Made by a program: the position numbers and the translations under genes. A stretch of DNA of 64,000 nucleotides. Source: Baylisascaris procyonis. Its lineage: Eukaryota > Nematoda > Chromadorea > Rhabditida > Ascarididae. Positions 24,480 to 38,681 of this stretch are shown piece by piece; within the stretch, counting starts at the first letter, position 1; each line of letters opens with the position of its first letter. The stretch is from the NCBI GenBank assembly GCA_037389465.1, contig JAZARR010000033.1, positions 992,001 through 1,056,000 on the forward strand, read 5' to 3'. The notes under the pieces were generated by a model. It saw only the letters and a list, made by a program, of their open reading frames with translations. It had not been told where the DNA came from and searched no databases.

Positions 24480-25741
24480 ATCAAACGTCATGCAGTAGTC
24501 ATTTTACTGCAGTGAATGTTAGATTTATTATGGAAATGTGGTAATTAGCAGTTTGGTTTATTATAATTAATGCTTTTGTATTCGGTTTAGGATTGATTAT
24601 TTTTTGCGAATGTAAATTCTAAAAATCTATGATTGTTTTAACAGAGAGGAGTATGTATAAGTTCAGTAATAGCGACGATCTAAATAACGATAGGCTGGAA
24701 ACTCTTCATGATGATCGATGACCTTGCTCAGCGTTACACTGCCATGAATTTTACCACTGACCATCGATAATAACCTTCCTCCCTTCCCCAATAGCCACAC
24801 TTTCAGCAGTACCGTTCTGATGATGAAATCCTTATCAACGCTTTACGTAGTGTGTTCACTTTGACAAAAGGTCACATAGGAAATTAAGCTTTGATTTTCT
24901 AATAGGCTTTTACCCGTTAGCGGTCCTTTATTGACCTGCGACTACCATTTGAAGGCCAAGAATTATACTTTTGAATTTGGCTCATTTAAGGAACCGACTG
25001 TTCAGTTAAGTTGTATAAACTGGTTGAGGAAGTTGTGAGCAGCCTCTTTCAAAAAGCCGATTAGCATAACATAAAACCGCTGATTTAACGCTCCGATACG
25101 CTCAGAGGCTCTTGTTTAACGTAAAGAGCGGGAGTCGGGATGTGGCTTATACACAAATGACAAAGTTGTCCGTGTAGGAGGTTTTATCAGAGGATTCTTT
25201 ATTCGAGAGCTGATTAATGGACGCGTCTGCTGTACCGTTTTTAGTTCGCAATAGATGATCGTGGATTGATTTTTTTTTTTTTTTTGAAAATTGGTTTAGG
25301 ATCAGGATTTGACCTCTTGCTAGGAATAAAACGCTTCAATGTTAGCACTTCTGAAAAATGGTGTTGAAATACGATGTTATAATTGCGGGAGTCTGCTATA
25401 ACCTAATACAGGAGGAGCTCCCGGAATCGAGTTCGGCGTTATGACTTATTATCTGTGAAGCAATTAGCTCCGGACTTAGTGGTCGATTCAGAAGGTAGCG
25501 AGGATGAACTCTTCGAATCAACGACATTTGACGACGCGAATAGGCGACTTGTGTCCATCTCTCGTCAATCATTGCAGTGAAATTGATGAAGCAACACGAT
25601 CTCCTCAGAAGAGACGAGCGCATATTTTTCTAGCTAGCGGCAAAGCATTTATCACTAAATCAAAATCTTTAATGAACTGCTCGATAGTTGCAGATCAAAA
25701 AAGTTTTTTTTTTATCAGTGCTTCATTCTAGAATCGATGGA

Positions 25742-25754
25742 GGGGGGGGGGGGG
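25742..25754 (+). repeat. Poly-G tract (13 G)
   Basis: An uninterrupted run of 13 G follows aatcgatgga. It is unusual in AT-rich DNA and prone to length variation or sequencing error. Confidence 0.8.
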
Positions 25755-28704
25755 CAGAGGAGATTGTGAATTGTTGAAATGTGGACGGCAATCATTTAAT
25801 TTGCTCAAGCAGTTCGTTAACTAGTTATCATCACTGATGTTCAAAGTATAAAAGTCTGCAGTGGGATATTGTTTGCACGTTAGTGCATCTTTTTTCGCAG
25901 TTTAAAATCAAATTTGCAGTGGAAACATTTGCAGTAACGTTCTTTTCTAAAATACAGGGATATACTGAATTGAATTTTAATAATAGATATAATAAAAAGC
26001 TTTAGTAATAAGCTCGAAGTGTTGGCGATTTCGAAAGTAATTTCGATATAAGTTGGAAACCGAAATTCCATCATCTGGTTTTCAGATGAATGGGAGTGCA
26101 AATTTTTGTGAAAAGTGTTGATAGCAGATGGGAAAAGTCGCTAGTTTCTTTTGACGGCATTATTTTTGCATTATTCGTTTCTATTTTCCCGCCGCTGAAG
26201 GAAGTTCGTAACGATGAAGGAGTGATCAGCTTGCCAGTTGCCTGGAAAATAATCCACTCGACTATGTAAATAAATTTGCCACTATGAATAGCTGCGTGTA
26301 TCGTTCATCAATGTTGACGATTTATAAGAAAATGAGTAAAATTTATTAGGAAGACGCGACAGTGGATCATAAAACGGAGATTTTCATGGGGACAAATCCG
26401 TACATCTTCAAATATGACTTTGGATCGTCGCAAAATTGAGAGAACTTCAATCGTTTCGAATCAATATTTTATTGACGGAGTTCTATTCGATGCCGAAAGT
26501 TTTGCGCTAATTCTTGGTGGTTAAAACGATGTCTGGCTAGGCGTAGAAGGATTTTTTTTTTCCAAAACAAAACAAAGCAAGGAAATTCACAGAAACATTC
26601 GTAGGAAATTCAGGAAAAAACATCCTTGATTTGGCGACCATTTTGACATCATGTAATTTTCCTCGAGTAGGATTAACTGCTGGATTATAAACCTCCTTTT
26701 TCGCCTAAATAGACGCATTTGCTGACCTTTTTCGATTTTGAGTTCTTCCGCTTTTATGCGTTACTCCTCATGAAAATGCAACAAATACGAGGTCTTATAA
26801 TCAGCATGTTACAGTCAGTGATGTGAAAAAGCATTTTTAAAACATCACTTTTTGCGAACAAACGGATAAGCGGGCAAAACCATACCTTGTGGGCTGCTTG
26901 CAAACTTCAATTATCATATCAATCAAAAAGGTTATGGGATCATCGAAGGTTTACCACGTCGTCTCAAGTCTTCAATGGGAAATTGCAAAAAGCGGCATCG
27001 CTGGTTACAAAACCTGTTTGTTATAAAATTTTCGCCTTTAATTTCCGTTTATAACGGAGTGAGCGATCATGTATTACTATGTCGAACAAAAAGACTATTT
27101 TCTGTTCGCTTCACGAGAGGTATTGTTTTAATTGCTCTAGCTATAAGAAGTGGTATGTTGCTTTCAGCGTTGAAAGGCTATTAACGACATTGTGATTGCT
27201 TGACGTGTATATGTATATGGTGTCTTATTTTCAACAAATAAAAGCCCTGTGAGTTCGCCTCATAAGCACCTCATATAATTGTTCCGCTGCTGCGGGATGC
27301 GTTCTTCGTTAATGCGTCGATGTTATTGTGCTCATGAAAGTTTGTTTCCTCAAAAGGAAATCAAAGGAAATATATATAAATGAAAAAGCCTACTAAGTTG
27401 AAAAGTATTACATTTAAATGATGCGGGTAGATGCTTCGCAATTCATTCATGTTGCAACGCATATCATTTCTTTATTGACATAGATTCCGCAAAGAACTCC
27501 CAAAGCATATAAGCGATGAGTTTGTAAAATGAAAAGTTTATAGAAAACTTTATTGATTGAAAATTGAAACGTGATATGATTGCCTACTTGTAAGTGCGCA
27601 GTATTATACAAGAAGTAAGGTTGAAAGGAAAAAAGTGACGAAAACTAGTGGGTGGATCAGAACAGAATAGATGGAAGAGCGAAAATGTGTTATGGGCGGG
27701 AGAGATGCTACATATTTCACAAACATCGCTCTGAAGCACATTCTAACGTGATGCGTAATCACTGTAAAAGTGCAAGATAACACGAAAGCGATAGAGATGC
27801 CTCTTGCCTGTGAGAATACGTGAACTTTATGTAGCTCCAGACCTAGAGCTCTAAGTGAGGGCGGTGTGGATGTTGATGGTGCTCTGCAGAGGAGAAGGGG
27901 TGTGGGTGAAATTTTGGAATTCTAGAAACGAAAAGGGGACTTTCACTAACAAAGATTGTATTCGCAATTGAAAGTCTCCTACAGCATCTTGCTAAAAAAA
28001 CAAATTGTTGCATAAGAGATCAAAACCTCAGTCACACATCACATCAAGTGGGGGGAAGGGGGAAGAGGGTCTGCTATAACTATCGCAACACCCCTCAGCT
28101 CTTCGATACACAATGTTTTAAGTATTTATGAAACATCAGCGTTGGCTTTCTTTGAATATTCATTTGCTCTCCTAAAATTCCCTTGGAATCCAAAACAAAT
28201 GAACTTTGACATTTTCGAGGAAAAAATAAAATTCGCTGAGTGATTAGGATTAGTAACGTGGAATTTTGAATGGTTAACATTACGAACTGCGCGCAATAAC
28301 AGTAGTACGCTAAAACAGTCCCCCATCCTGTATGATAGTGTTTGCTGCAGAATGGGAAATCCACCAGAGGCATACTACATCCGATGAACTACATGAGGTG
28401 AAATCTATTATGCAGATTGCATTAAATGAAATGCATATGGTAAAATATGGCTTGCATTCTTTTTTTGTTTTCAGTAATGAAGCAAATCTTTATATATTGC
28501 GAATATTAAATGAACAATATGGTCATTGTTTTGTACTTAAAGATTTTTATTCGGCTATTCGGGATTGTTTTATAAGATAATTGATATCGCCCATAAACAG
28601 CCCATTACCGTGTTTTAAAAACTTATAGTTATCTTCTTCCTGAATTATCATTCCATTTAATTACTTCAGGTGAAAAATATTTAGTTTGTGAGATGGTGGA
28701 GATT

Positions 28705-28739
28705 GGGGAGGGTGGGGAGGGGGGGGGGGTGGGAGGGGA
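28705..28739 (+). other. Dense G-run cluster (G-quadruplex candidate)
   Basis: Runs of 4, 3, 4, 11, 3 and 4 G within 35 bp are separated by one or two bases. This is the strongest G-quadruplex candidate in the window and sits at the edge of the GC-rich patch that follows. Confidence 0.7.
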
Positions 28740-29000
28740 TGAGCGGACGTTCTCTGGGTAGAACCTGCAACAGGCAAGGCAAATAGCGAACCGGCAGGCA
28801 GTAGGCAGGCATGCGATGCGGTGCGCTTTGATTGCACCTCCCAACGTTGTTTTTTGTTTCGTCTGGCGGCAGCAGTGTGCTGTAGTTGCCGTTGTGCTGC
28901 CACTCTCGGCTCACGGCGTCCTTTTGCACCGCTCTTGCTGTTCTGCTCTCGCATGCATACTGCATCCATACTTCTTTCGAAGCATCTATTACACCTTTGC
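28740..29000. other. GC-rich patch, possible promoter or non-coding RNA
   Basis: About 260 bp with high G+C, several ggcag/ggcagg repeats (28785-28812) and multiple CpG, directly after the G-run cluster. Frames on both strands are open, but only because of composition (Arg/Ala/Pro rich). No gene is visible on either side, so its role is unknown. Confidence 0.3.
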
Positions 29001-29770
29001 GACTACCCTTAACGCTGTTTTCATTAGGAAACGTTTATCGCCAAAGCCGCCTTAGTTTTATTTGCTTCTTAATGCTTCAACTTTTTTAAACTCCTTTTCG
29101 CGATGCATGTCTTGAGTGATGTAGTTGCCGTTTATTATGATGCAGCCTCTATTAAAGTTTAGACGAAGCTGTACCTAGAGTGAACCCCCTCTCTCATTTT
29201 GGTTTCCCTCTTGACAGTTACAAGAACAGGTGACATTTCTTCTTCCTTACTGTTGTAGCAACCATCGCACTTGTGCTTTTATCTGTTTGTATGTGGCAAA
29301 AGTTGTATTCTGTTAGCATAGACTTCTATGAGAGAGTAAACCGAATGAAAGACCGTTAGTGCCGTTTGCTTCCGGTTGGCTAAGGTGAATGAAATATTGG
29401 TAATTCAGGCTATTTAGGTCATTCGATTGAACTTTTGAAAATAGTTACGACTAACTTTGTTACTATTTTCGCTTTCACTGTTGCGACCATTTTCTGCACT
29501 TCGAATTGACGCAAATTTTCTGATGAGATTTTTCATATGAATGCTGACTGTAAAAATGATTACAATTGAGACTGCATCTAACATTTGAATGTTGTTTTCG
29601 ACATCTTTTTCCGGTGATTCATCGCCACTCTTATTTGATAGTCCCATTTACTGGTCAATTCTTGGATGACGTTCTGATCAGTGATCACTAGATATGTCTG
29701 CAAAGAAATATTAAAAGCGTTTATCTTAACGTTAAAATTTCAAGGCTCTGATAAACTGTGCTTGTTTGCT

Positions 29771-29801
29771 GGGGAGGCGGGGTAAGGGGGGGGGGCGGTG
29801 G
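29771..29801 (+). other. G-run cluster
   Basis: Runs of 4, 4 and 10 G with a GCGG spacer occur within 31 bp. It is a further G-quadruplex candidate in the gene-poor region. Confidence 0.6.
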
Positions 29802-32800
29802 ACTGTGGTATTGCCTCTTCCATTCGAACTATAATATGTAATAGAGCAGTGTCAGCTTGACTCGACAATTACTAAAATCTGTGGTGTAGCCTACAAACTT
29901 TAACATTTTTTTGCTATAAATTTATCACTATTGGCCAGTACATCTCAATATGAGGCGCCAGTAAATATGCGTTTTTAGCCGAGCGTTGGCAAGGTACTTT
30001 CCTATGAGAACTTCATGCTGTTCAGATATAGAAAGCAAATATTTTCATTCAAATGCCAAAGAAAATTTGTGACATTTGCTTCTTAACAAATTCAAAGCAA
30101 CTCGCGGTGAAATCACAAAACTGGAAGTAAAATGAGCAAAATTTATCTTTTTGCAACCTTTTCTATACAGATTGGGGTTAGACCTTTTCCATTCATATGC
30201 GATAAAAATTTGACCACAATCGATCCCAAGAATTCATTTCGAATTGAGGGGATTATGCGCCTCACATTTCAAGAATGGACATCTCCGTTTCCGCTCCTTA
30301 TTTAAAAGTATTCAAGGTTGTTTCGCAAATTTCGTGCTCTTTAAAGAGTCATATCTCGTCTCAGCTGCAAACAAATTTGCATGCGCCTATTGTACTGTTC
30401 TACATCTCTGCATGTATTACATGGTAAGTATAGCAGTGGCACAAGAATGAATGACCTCTGAAAAAATGTATATGAAGCAAACGAAACAGATTCCCAAATA
30501 AGCTGTTATATGAGAAAGAAAATGGCGAAAGTCACATCGCAATAAACAAAATAACGTCCAAGAAAAGTGGAATCAGAGGACAGTTGTCAAATTTCGAAAC
30601 GGGTACTTTGAAACGACAAAACAGCAAAAATCATAGCTCTGAGTAAGTCACGTAAGCTAGTAGATAGTGCTGTGAGCACTCACTCAGTGGAAGGTTATTG
30701 CATGCAGGTACCGTCCTGATTTTAATAGTCAACGCCTTATTGTAGATTGCTCACAGGTGGTCTCAGGCGCTACTGTTATCTCTCTTCACTTCGTGTTTCG
30801 TATTTCTACGCAACTCATGTGAGTTTTGTAAAAGATGAACACATGTTATCATTTGAGAGGGTTCCATGTTAGATGCGATCGGTGATTCGGGTGCGATCTC
30901 CACAAGTTCCTTCCCCACTTGCTTCATTCGCTCTCTCAGCGAGGAGACTGATAAAAAACTACGTCGGCGAAGTGCCACAGTGTGAAGCCTACACCTAAGC
31001 AGTAACTTACCGTCGAAAGATGAAAGTGGCAAAGTAATCGATCATACCGATCATATTTTGCAAGGTGACGTTTGAGTGAGGCTCACAAATTTGCGTAATT
31101 CGTACTCCGCTCTAAATATAAGTTTAGGGAGGGTAACGGGGTCCGTAGTAGAAGGCGCAAAATAAAATGAAAATGAATGCTTGACGGAGCGGAGTATTGA
31201 TCTTCATATTTAGTAGATTTGACCCAAGGTTTCTTTGTGTAACAACAGACGGAGTTCCCACGTGAGGGCCAGTTAGAGGCTTTCCCCATAACAAGCTCGC
31301 CTCTGTCCATGCGGGTTTAGCTGCAGGAACTCCCCGTGAAACCTAACATTATTTATTCGATTATTGCAACTCAGCAGAAACAAACAACTTTCATGCAGCA
31401 TCAGGTCAATTCTGAGCCAGGTACAAGTTTTGTGCTTCATTAAGTGACGATTTTTAGAATCATGCACCTCTGTTGGGTCGTTTCCGATACCGAATGTGGT
31501 GAGCGTGAGGTGGTTTTCTAGTGGGGCGGGAAAGTAGTTTATAAATCTTTTAAGAGTTATGGCGTTATAATATAAAAGAATGGGTGATGGTTGCAAGATT
31601 AGGCCATATGACGTATCCTGTAGGAGATTATTGCCTTGAGTGGTACAGCAACGACCGATGCCTATGAATTCGAAATCCTTTTTGATTGTTTTATGCTCCA
31701 TGTTATTTATTTAAACATCAACCATTAGCGCTCATTTTATGCCCTGAACGGTTCAAGCCGATAAAATCAGTGAAGACCTTTCCCACTGATGGCCTTGATA
31801 TTTCCATTTTTATCGCCAGTGCTTCCTGGAATTGTTGTTCTTTAGCTCAGAACTCTTTTCAAGGGGTCCCGCATCGAATTCCTCCTCCCCCTCGCCCGCG
31901 GTGCAATGTCTCCTCTCATGTAACCCGCTGTTCCAAGCAAACCCCGTTTTCCACTATCCGAAGCAGGGTGTTGGTTAGCGGAGTCTGCATGGAATCCACC
32001 CGGAACGCTCATAGAACAGACATATAAAAGCAGCTGGACCTAACGGAGCTAATGCTTACGAACCAATATTCGCATTTGCAAACATTACGCTTTTCCGTTT
32101 GTGTTTCATTGTTACGTTTTGAAGTTTTACATATAGAAGCGAAATATTTTGCATCATGAAGTGAAGACGACTGTCAGTATGCGTGCTGTTTCGTAATAAA
32201 ACTGTTACAAGCGCAGAAAGTTTTGGGCTTCGCAACGATCCTCTCACGGTTTGTTCAAATAGCACCTGATTGTTTGCTACATCACCAACGTTATTTAGAA
32301 GGACGCGGCTGGAAGAGATTCTGCAATAGTATGAAGCATTGGAATGTAGTTTCTATTTTTTATTTTATTTTTTCCTTATTAGGACAACCTCATGAATTTT
32401 GTTTTGGACAGATGAAAACAAACGTTACGTGAATAGGTCACGATGATAAGAGCTCCACATGACAAAAGCGCCGTTTATCAAATCTGTAACCGAGCATTTA
32501 CGCACTAACAAGTTGCTTACCTTCGTCGACAACGTATTAGTTTCCTTGACCGCAAAATTGTGGCCTTCCTATAGCTTCTGTTCTATTAAGTACCTATCAA
32601 AGCAACGGAATTTTTTAGGTGGCTAGTTGCATTTTGCTATCGGTAGAAGGGCGATATTGTTTGCTTTACGTTATATATGTTCGTACACTGTTGCAGCGTA
32701 TCGTTGTTGAGAAAGCGATATCCAGAGGTCGGTATGTTCGGGGAGCATCAGGATGTAACGATCCGAAAGGCCACACTTCCAGGAAAATTATGAATATCTC

Positions 32801-35800
32801 AAAAATCGTGCAGAATGTTTTTCGAAGTCGGGCAGGACCTTTTAGGGGGCCAAAAAACCATTTCCAAAAAAGGTTATAACCCGTAAATCAGGAGGGTGGA
32901 AGGGCTGAGGTGAGGAGGATCGCTGGTCATTAACAGCAGAGTGTTAGCTCAATGTTGAACGGTAACGTACAAATGCTGCAGGAAAGGCGTCATTGAATGT
33001 ACCTCCTGCAATCTGCTTATCATAAAAGAGACAATTTTGATACGAATCTTATCTCGAAACTCAGTGCTCTTCCAACGGATCGTTTGCATAATTTTGCACA
33101 GGGACATCGAATTGAATGCTGCCCATCGATTAATTCTCGGTATTGACCTTAGGCACGTCAGCAGTATTAAATGGATAGACGTTATCTTCAAATGTTTCTA
33201 TTTTGATGAGAAAAGAGCGTTTGTTCAGTGGAGGATAACGATTGGGAGGGAACAAAGAAAAAAAGGAGAACATAATTCCGGACTTCTTTTCAATGCTACA
33301 CTTGCTGACTTTTTGTGGAAAAAATTCTTTTCTGGAATTTCAGTCATGCTTCTTTTGTATGATACATGGTTTGTGGAGATAAACCTTGATGTTGATAGTT
33401 TTGACTACCCGCTTACCATTATCAATAATAGTGAATGAGGAACCGAAATTTTTTCATGATTGAAATTTTCTAGCAGCAAAAGCATTGAAAGGGGAGAGGA
33501 ATTTGAGGAGTGGGCGGATGCTAGAAAAGTCAAAATTCCAAAAAAATCAGGAACAAGAATTTTTTTTCGTCGACCTTGGATCCTAAGAATTCTTCCCAGT
33601 TGGTGTGCAACAGTGATTTGTCTCATTGGTAGGTCTCATAAGCATGCTTCTGTTTTCATGCTTTCTTAGCTTCCTGTTCACTCACCCATTTCTTGTGCTT
33701 TCACTTCAAGGTTTCGACGGTTAGCTGCCAAGCGAAATGTTGAAAATGCAACTGGGAAGTTTGTCCATTTATTTTCTAATTGCAGCAAACTAGCAAAAAA
33801 TAGCAAAATTATTGAAGCAGAGAAACATCTGTAATAGATATTTCAGAATCGTTGACTATTGATCAGTTTATTCATTTCTTTTTTTTATTTAATCTGGTCA
33901 TTTCTTCCAGGCGTTTGTAATTTTTTCTGTCATTATTGATGAATAACAATTTTTACTTCCTATCAAATTCCGAACTCTTTATATGCTGGGTTTTTGCCAA
34001 CAAATTTCAGAAAACATTTAAAAAAGGTGTTGTCATGCTGTAAATAAAAACAAAGTATTGTTATAATAAAACTAAACAGTGTCAACTCTGTTGTGTGCAG
34101 ATGAGCAATTAAGTCGTACCTTTTCAAGCATTCAATAATATCCGGATGTAATCTGTGTATTTTTGAGGTTCGTTCGATATTATAAGAGACATCTGTTAGA
34201 TTGTTGATAGATGCTTTCATTGAATGATGTCAAAGGGAACAGCTCAAAAAAAAGTTCCTTCTTTTTGAGAATCGAATGAAATGGCAACGAAATTCAATAA
34301 AACACATGTTGTGATTGTGACGAAAGTGCTCTCTCGTCATTCTCACAGTTGAATGCACAAAATCGCGTCGTTGCTTAGAGGATAGTGCTCTTCGCTTCGA
34401 GTGGGCTATCCTTCGACCACTATCGGTTCTTCTGTTACATTGGATTCGCAACGTTGCTCACTTCCATCGATCAGAAGCGCAAATATCCCATATGTAGGCA
34501 CAAATTAAAATTACGTCATTAAGATAAAACCATTTCAAGTTGACCACTAAACTGAAGCATTCACGAGCACTGCAACTGCGCAATGCTTGTTTTGATGTTT
34601 GTTGTGTCATATAATGTGTACAGCAGTTGTCGATCCATACTTCTGGCAGCACATCGCTATGAAATAAATACAACGTGCATCGTAATATAGAACATTTGTC
34701 AATTCACACATTTATCGTGGAAAAAAACTTGCGACCAAACTGTTTTCATCATAAGTTTTTTGACGTCATCAAACAAAATCCATCAAAAATTGTGACGACT
34801 TCAAAATTCTTCATTAGAGGATTGTGTATCCGCAGATTTGCCGATTACCACTAACTTTGCAGCTAACCTATGTCATCTGCCCAAAACCTATATGATATGC
34901 CCAAAGGCTTAATCATATAGATTCCATGCCCTCTGTGCAACCTATACGAGTTAGGATCACTCTTAAGCTGAGGTAAATGCCTGCAATAGTCAATGGCGTT
35001 TCCGTCACGGAGGTATTTGCACTTTTGGAAATATGCACCGCATGGCATCTGCAGTGAAAACGATTCCGGTAAAAGCAGGTTGTCTTGGTCTAGAAATGTC
35101 GACACGACATTTTCTGTGTTATTTGAACAAATTGTGAAATGCGACGGCAAGGATTTTATCGTATTTTATACCGCCATTTGCGCCGTTGGAAATTACCATC
35201 ACGGGTCATTTGCGCCTCCCGAAGTGGCATACGTGTCCTATACGTCAACTTGTTTCTCACAAAAGGATATTGAACACAAATACCCTCGCCGTCCTGTTGC
35301 ATCGTAAGAGAGAATGTGCTGCGACCCTAGCCTTCGTAACGTTCGCTCGTTATTCTCGGCTGTTATGTAGCTCAGTTTGGGCGGGCAGCATTTGTTGATC
35401 ACTGATCTGTGGCAGTCGAACTTACATGGCAACTGGTCATGTTTAAATTTCGAACATCATTCAGGGTGTTCGGATTTGTTGGATCTTCATCCATAAAGGG
35501 CGACATCTGAGATTTGAATCGGCTCTGGTCGTAACGGAACGCCTAGCGACAATGGAGGGACGCTTGGAGGAGTGTTGGATAGTGATGGGTAGAGTTTATC
35601 CGGAGGGCTGAACTTCCTAGCTGCAACAAATTAGGGCCTGCAATTAAATTAGGAGATAGACTCATTGCGGTAGGAGTATTGCAGTTGTAGAGTCGGTTCG
35701 GTTACTTTCAGTTATGCAAAATTGCGGTTACAACCGCCAATGTTCGAACACGAACGACGCCGAGCACATCCCCAAATTATTTCACATAGAGCTGGAATGA

Positions 35801-36547
35801 GCATTCGGAAGTCATCAGCGAGCCGTCAGTGGCCTTCTAATAAATCGTTGAATGGAGCGTCTCAGGTGGTGTGGAGGAACAAAATGAGTGTGTACGCTAG
35901 CAATGAAGAGAAAACAAATGTTGCAATGTGTCACAAATCAAGTTTTCTTCAAGCCAGCTGATGATCAGCGTTACTTCGTTTCGATTTCCTTGTCAGTGTT
36001 CAGCATCACGTTATCATCAACACGAAAAATGCCTTTTTTGGGAGTCTCTTTCTACCGATACAAAACGTATTTTAAAACGCTTGCGAGTTGTTAACTGCCG
36101 TCCTTCTCTTTACAATCTAAAACGTGTTGTTCCTAAAATCTGCGCTATGCATTTTTCCCACAGCTCTAAAAACGCATCGTCAGTCCTTGTTACATATCGG
36201 GCCCTTCAATAACACAAACGTCATATTACTGTAATGGTACGACGAAAATCCCACTTGTATGAAATTGAATCTATTGACTTTTCATTGCAGTACATCAGCT
36301 GAAACTCCCTAATGAACTCGAAGGGTCTTACACGCAGAAATTATATTGGTAGACGACAACTGAAGCGATTCGTTTTTTTTGCTGAGTCAAAATGAGTCAA
36401 TGGCAGTTTAGTTTCTCACATCGCAGTTTTGACCATTGCTTTTTAATTAGTGTTCCAGATAAATTTCTTTGTACCTCTGATTTCTTACAGTACAGTTCAC
36501 TGCGATAGTAAAATTTTAAGGCGTAATGTAGTATGACCACAATAAGT

Positions 36548-36667
36548 AATCTTCTAATTGCAGTCCTTCCTGTGGTACAGCACTACTTCATACTGCAGCT
36601 TTAACCTAATCTTCTGATCGCAGTCCTTCCTGTGGTACAGCACTACTTCATACTGCAGCTTTAACCT
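36548..36667. repeat. 60-bp tandem duplication, two near-identical copies
   Basis: Copy 1 (36548-36607) and copy 2 (36608-36667) both read aatcttct-a/g-at-t/c-gcagtcc... through ctgcagctttaacct, differing at two positions only. Each copy carries two pyrimidine-rich CAG sites that look like splice acceptors. The near identity indicates a recent duplication. Confidence 0.92.
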
Positions 36668-38572
36668 CTTCGGTTTCTGTTCCAATTTTGCTTCCACTTC
36701 CAAACTTAAAGAAGAAAAATCTGAGAAAATGCAATGGAAGTCTGCGGAACTTTCAAATAAAAGGATTTCTAATTTTCATCAGCTATAGAAATGGATAGGA
36801 ACAAGTGCTTTATTCGCTCTTCTGATGTTCAAACTCATTTGTGCTTATATCAGGAGCGCGTATAACATCCCATATGTGTCCTATAGTGAATGACATCTAT
36901 AGTAACTATGTGTTCAAATGCAACAAGCCTAATCAAAAAGGAGTCGGCTCGAAGTCGACAAGAGGTCAATTTCCTTGCCCTGGAAAGAAGAGGTGGGTTC
37001 GGAGTCAGGAAAATTGACTGCTTTCCTTGAGTGCGGAATCAACAGGAGTTAGCTTCTGTTTCCTGCGAAGGTACCGCCGGAGTCAGATATGCCTCATTTT
37101 GCCGGAATTGCCTTACGCTGATTGGAAGTTCGCATGGAAGTGCAGAACTTCAGTTTCAAGCCATGTGTGCTCCGGCTTTCATAGCTTCGACCAGCATCAA
37201 TTTCATCTCCCGAAGGTCTTGCGCAATTAATGGAGGTCGGCCAACTCAAGCCTCCTAACTGAGGTTCAGGGGCTCTCAATTTTCGGTCGTTCCGTTATGT
37301 TCGACTGGTAGAGACTGGCAGTCGCCTTGCGGAGCAGCAACAATAGCCGTGTGGAAGCAGTCTTTGCAAGATAGGTGTATAATTTAAATATAGTCGACTT
37401 GTTACTTTCTGTTTACTTTCTACGCGAAATTATTATTTAAGTGCCACTGTTTTCGATTTAAGTACAAAATATAAAATAAGTCAACCATCTAGTAAGTAGA
37501 TCATGGAATGTCCACAATTTTATAATTTGTTATTTATTTGTTTAGGCACAAAGAGATTCGGGCTATCTCTTTGAACTTAAAAATTCCTTATGAAATTTTT
37601 CCAAGTGCGCTGTTCCCTTTGATCGAAAATGTTCATTGATAGATCACGCTGGTTTTGTTTGTATTTGATCGGCTAGCTATGTATCGGGAATTGGATGATT
37701 ATATGTTAGTGGCGGTGTCCAGCTGCAATGAGTCCGTTGATGAAAAAGCGATCGCGCATGCTCTTTGTGCGTTTTAGTGAGAGAGATTGCTGCGTGCGTG
37801 TTCTCGAATGAAACCGTGCGCTATGGTGACTGATTCACTCCGTTTTGAAATCTAAAATAATTTAAAAGATTTTTCCGATCTTCTTTTTTTAGTGATTTGT
37901 AAAAGATTGCTGCTCTAAACTATGCTGAAATAAAAGAGAGAGAAAGGAGAAGAGAAAGAGAGAGATTCTCTTCTTTCCTTTTTCTTTTTTTTTTTTAATT
38001 TGCAGTCAGTTATCCATCGAATCCTTGATATACGTGACTGTTATCATCTGTCAAAAGCAACCAACATTTAAGCAAACCTGATAGGTTAATATGCTCTAAC
38101 CTCTTTAGTGGTAATCTGCTAGTGATGCGCAAACTCATATTTCTAACGTTCTTTATTTAAGTGATTTTCTAATTAAATTCTAGTACGGAGTTAACAATTT
38201 CTGTACTTATTGTTGATTAATTTTATTCTCTTCGCATTTTAAAACGGTTGATGGGTGCTATAATTTCTCAGCCTATTCTTGATCGGTAATTCCTTTATGA
38301 ATAGAATCATTTCAAGGAGGTTTTTTTTTTTCGAATCGTTCGCTTCAAAAAGTTACTACTGCTGGGCATTTAATTGTTACAAATGACGATTAGAGAGGTT
38401 ATATTAGTATATTAGCTGTTCATTGAAGGAGAGTTATTGTTCACGAAAGAATTATGAATGCAAAATTTGAAATTTTATTCAATAAAATGCAACTTCTCTA
38501 TAATTAGAGAAAGATGGGTTATCTTTTTGCATCCTCTATGTGGGAAGGAAAAAGATTATTTGTGAAGAAATT

Positions 38573-38681
38573 CCCCCTCCCCCTCCCCACCCCCAAAAAA
38601 AAGAAAAATTGCAGAATTCTCCACTCATCTGAAATTGAATATAAAACCAGTGAAGTGACATTGTAAGGAGGGGGTGGGGGG
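38573..38681. repeat. Paired C-rich and G-rich tracts
   Basis: A C-rich tract (38573-38594, runs of 5, 5, 4 and 5 C) is followed about 75 bp later by a G-rich tract (38667-38681, runs of 5 and 6 G). Together they could form a hairpin, and the C tract is a quadruplex candidate on the minus strand. Confidence 0.55.

Noticed and set aside
31273..32027. Long frames on both strands around 31.3-32.0 kb
   Set aside because: Opposing frames overlap, neither resembles a known family, and no donor/acceptor chain was found.
33037..33438. 133-codon plus-strand frame
   Set aside because: No family resemblance or splice logic, and within the length expected by chance.
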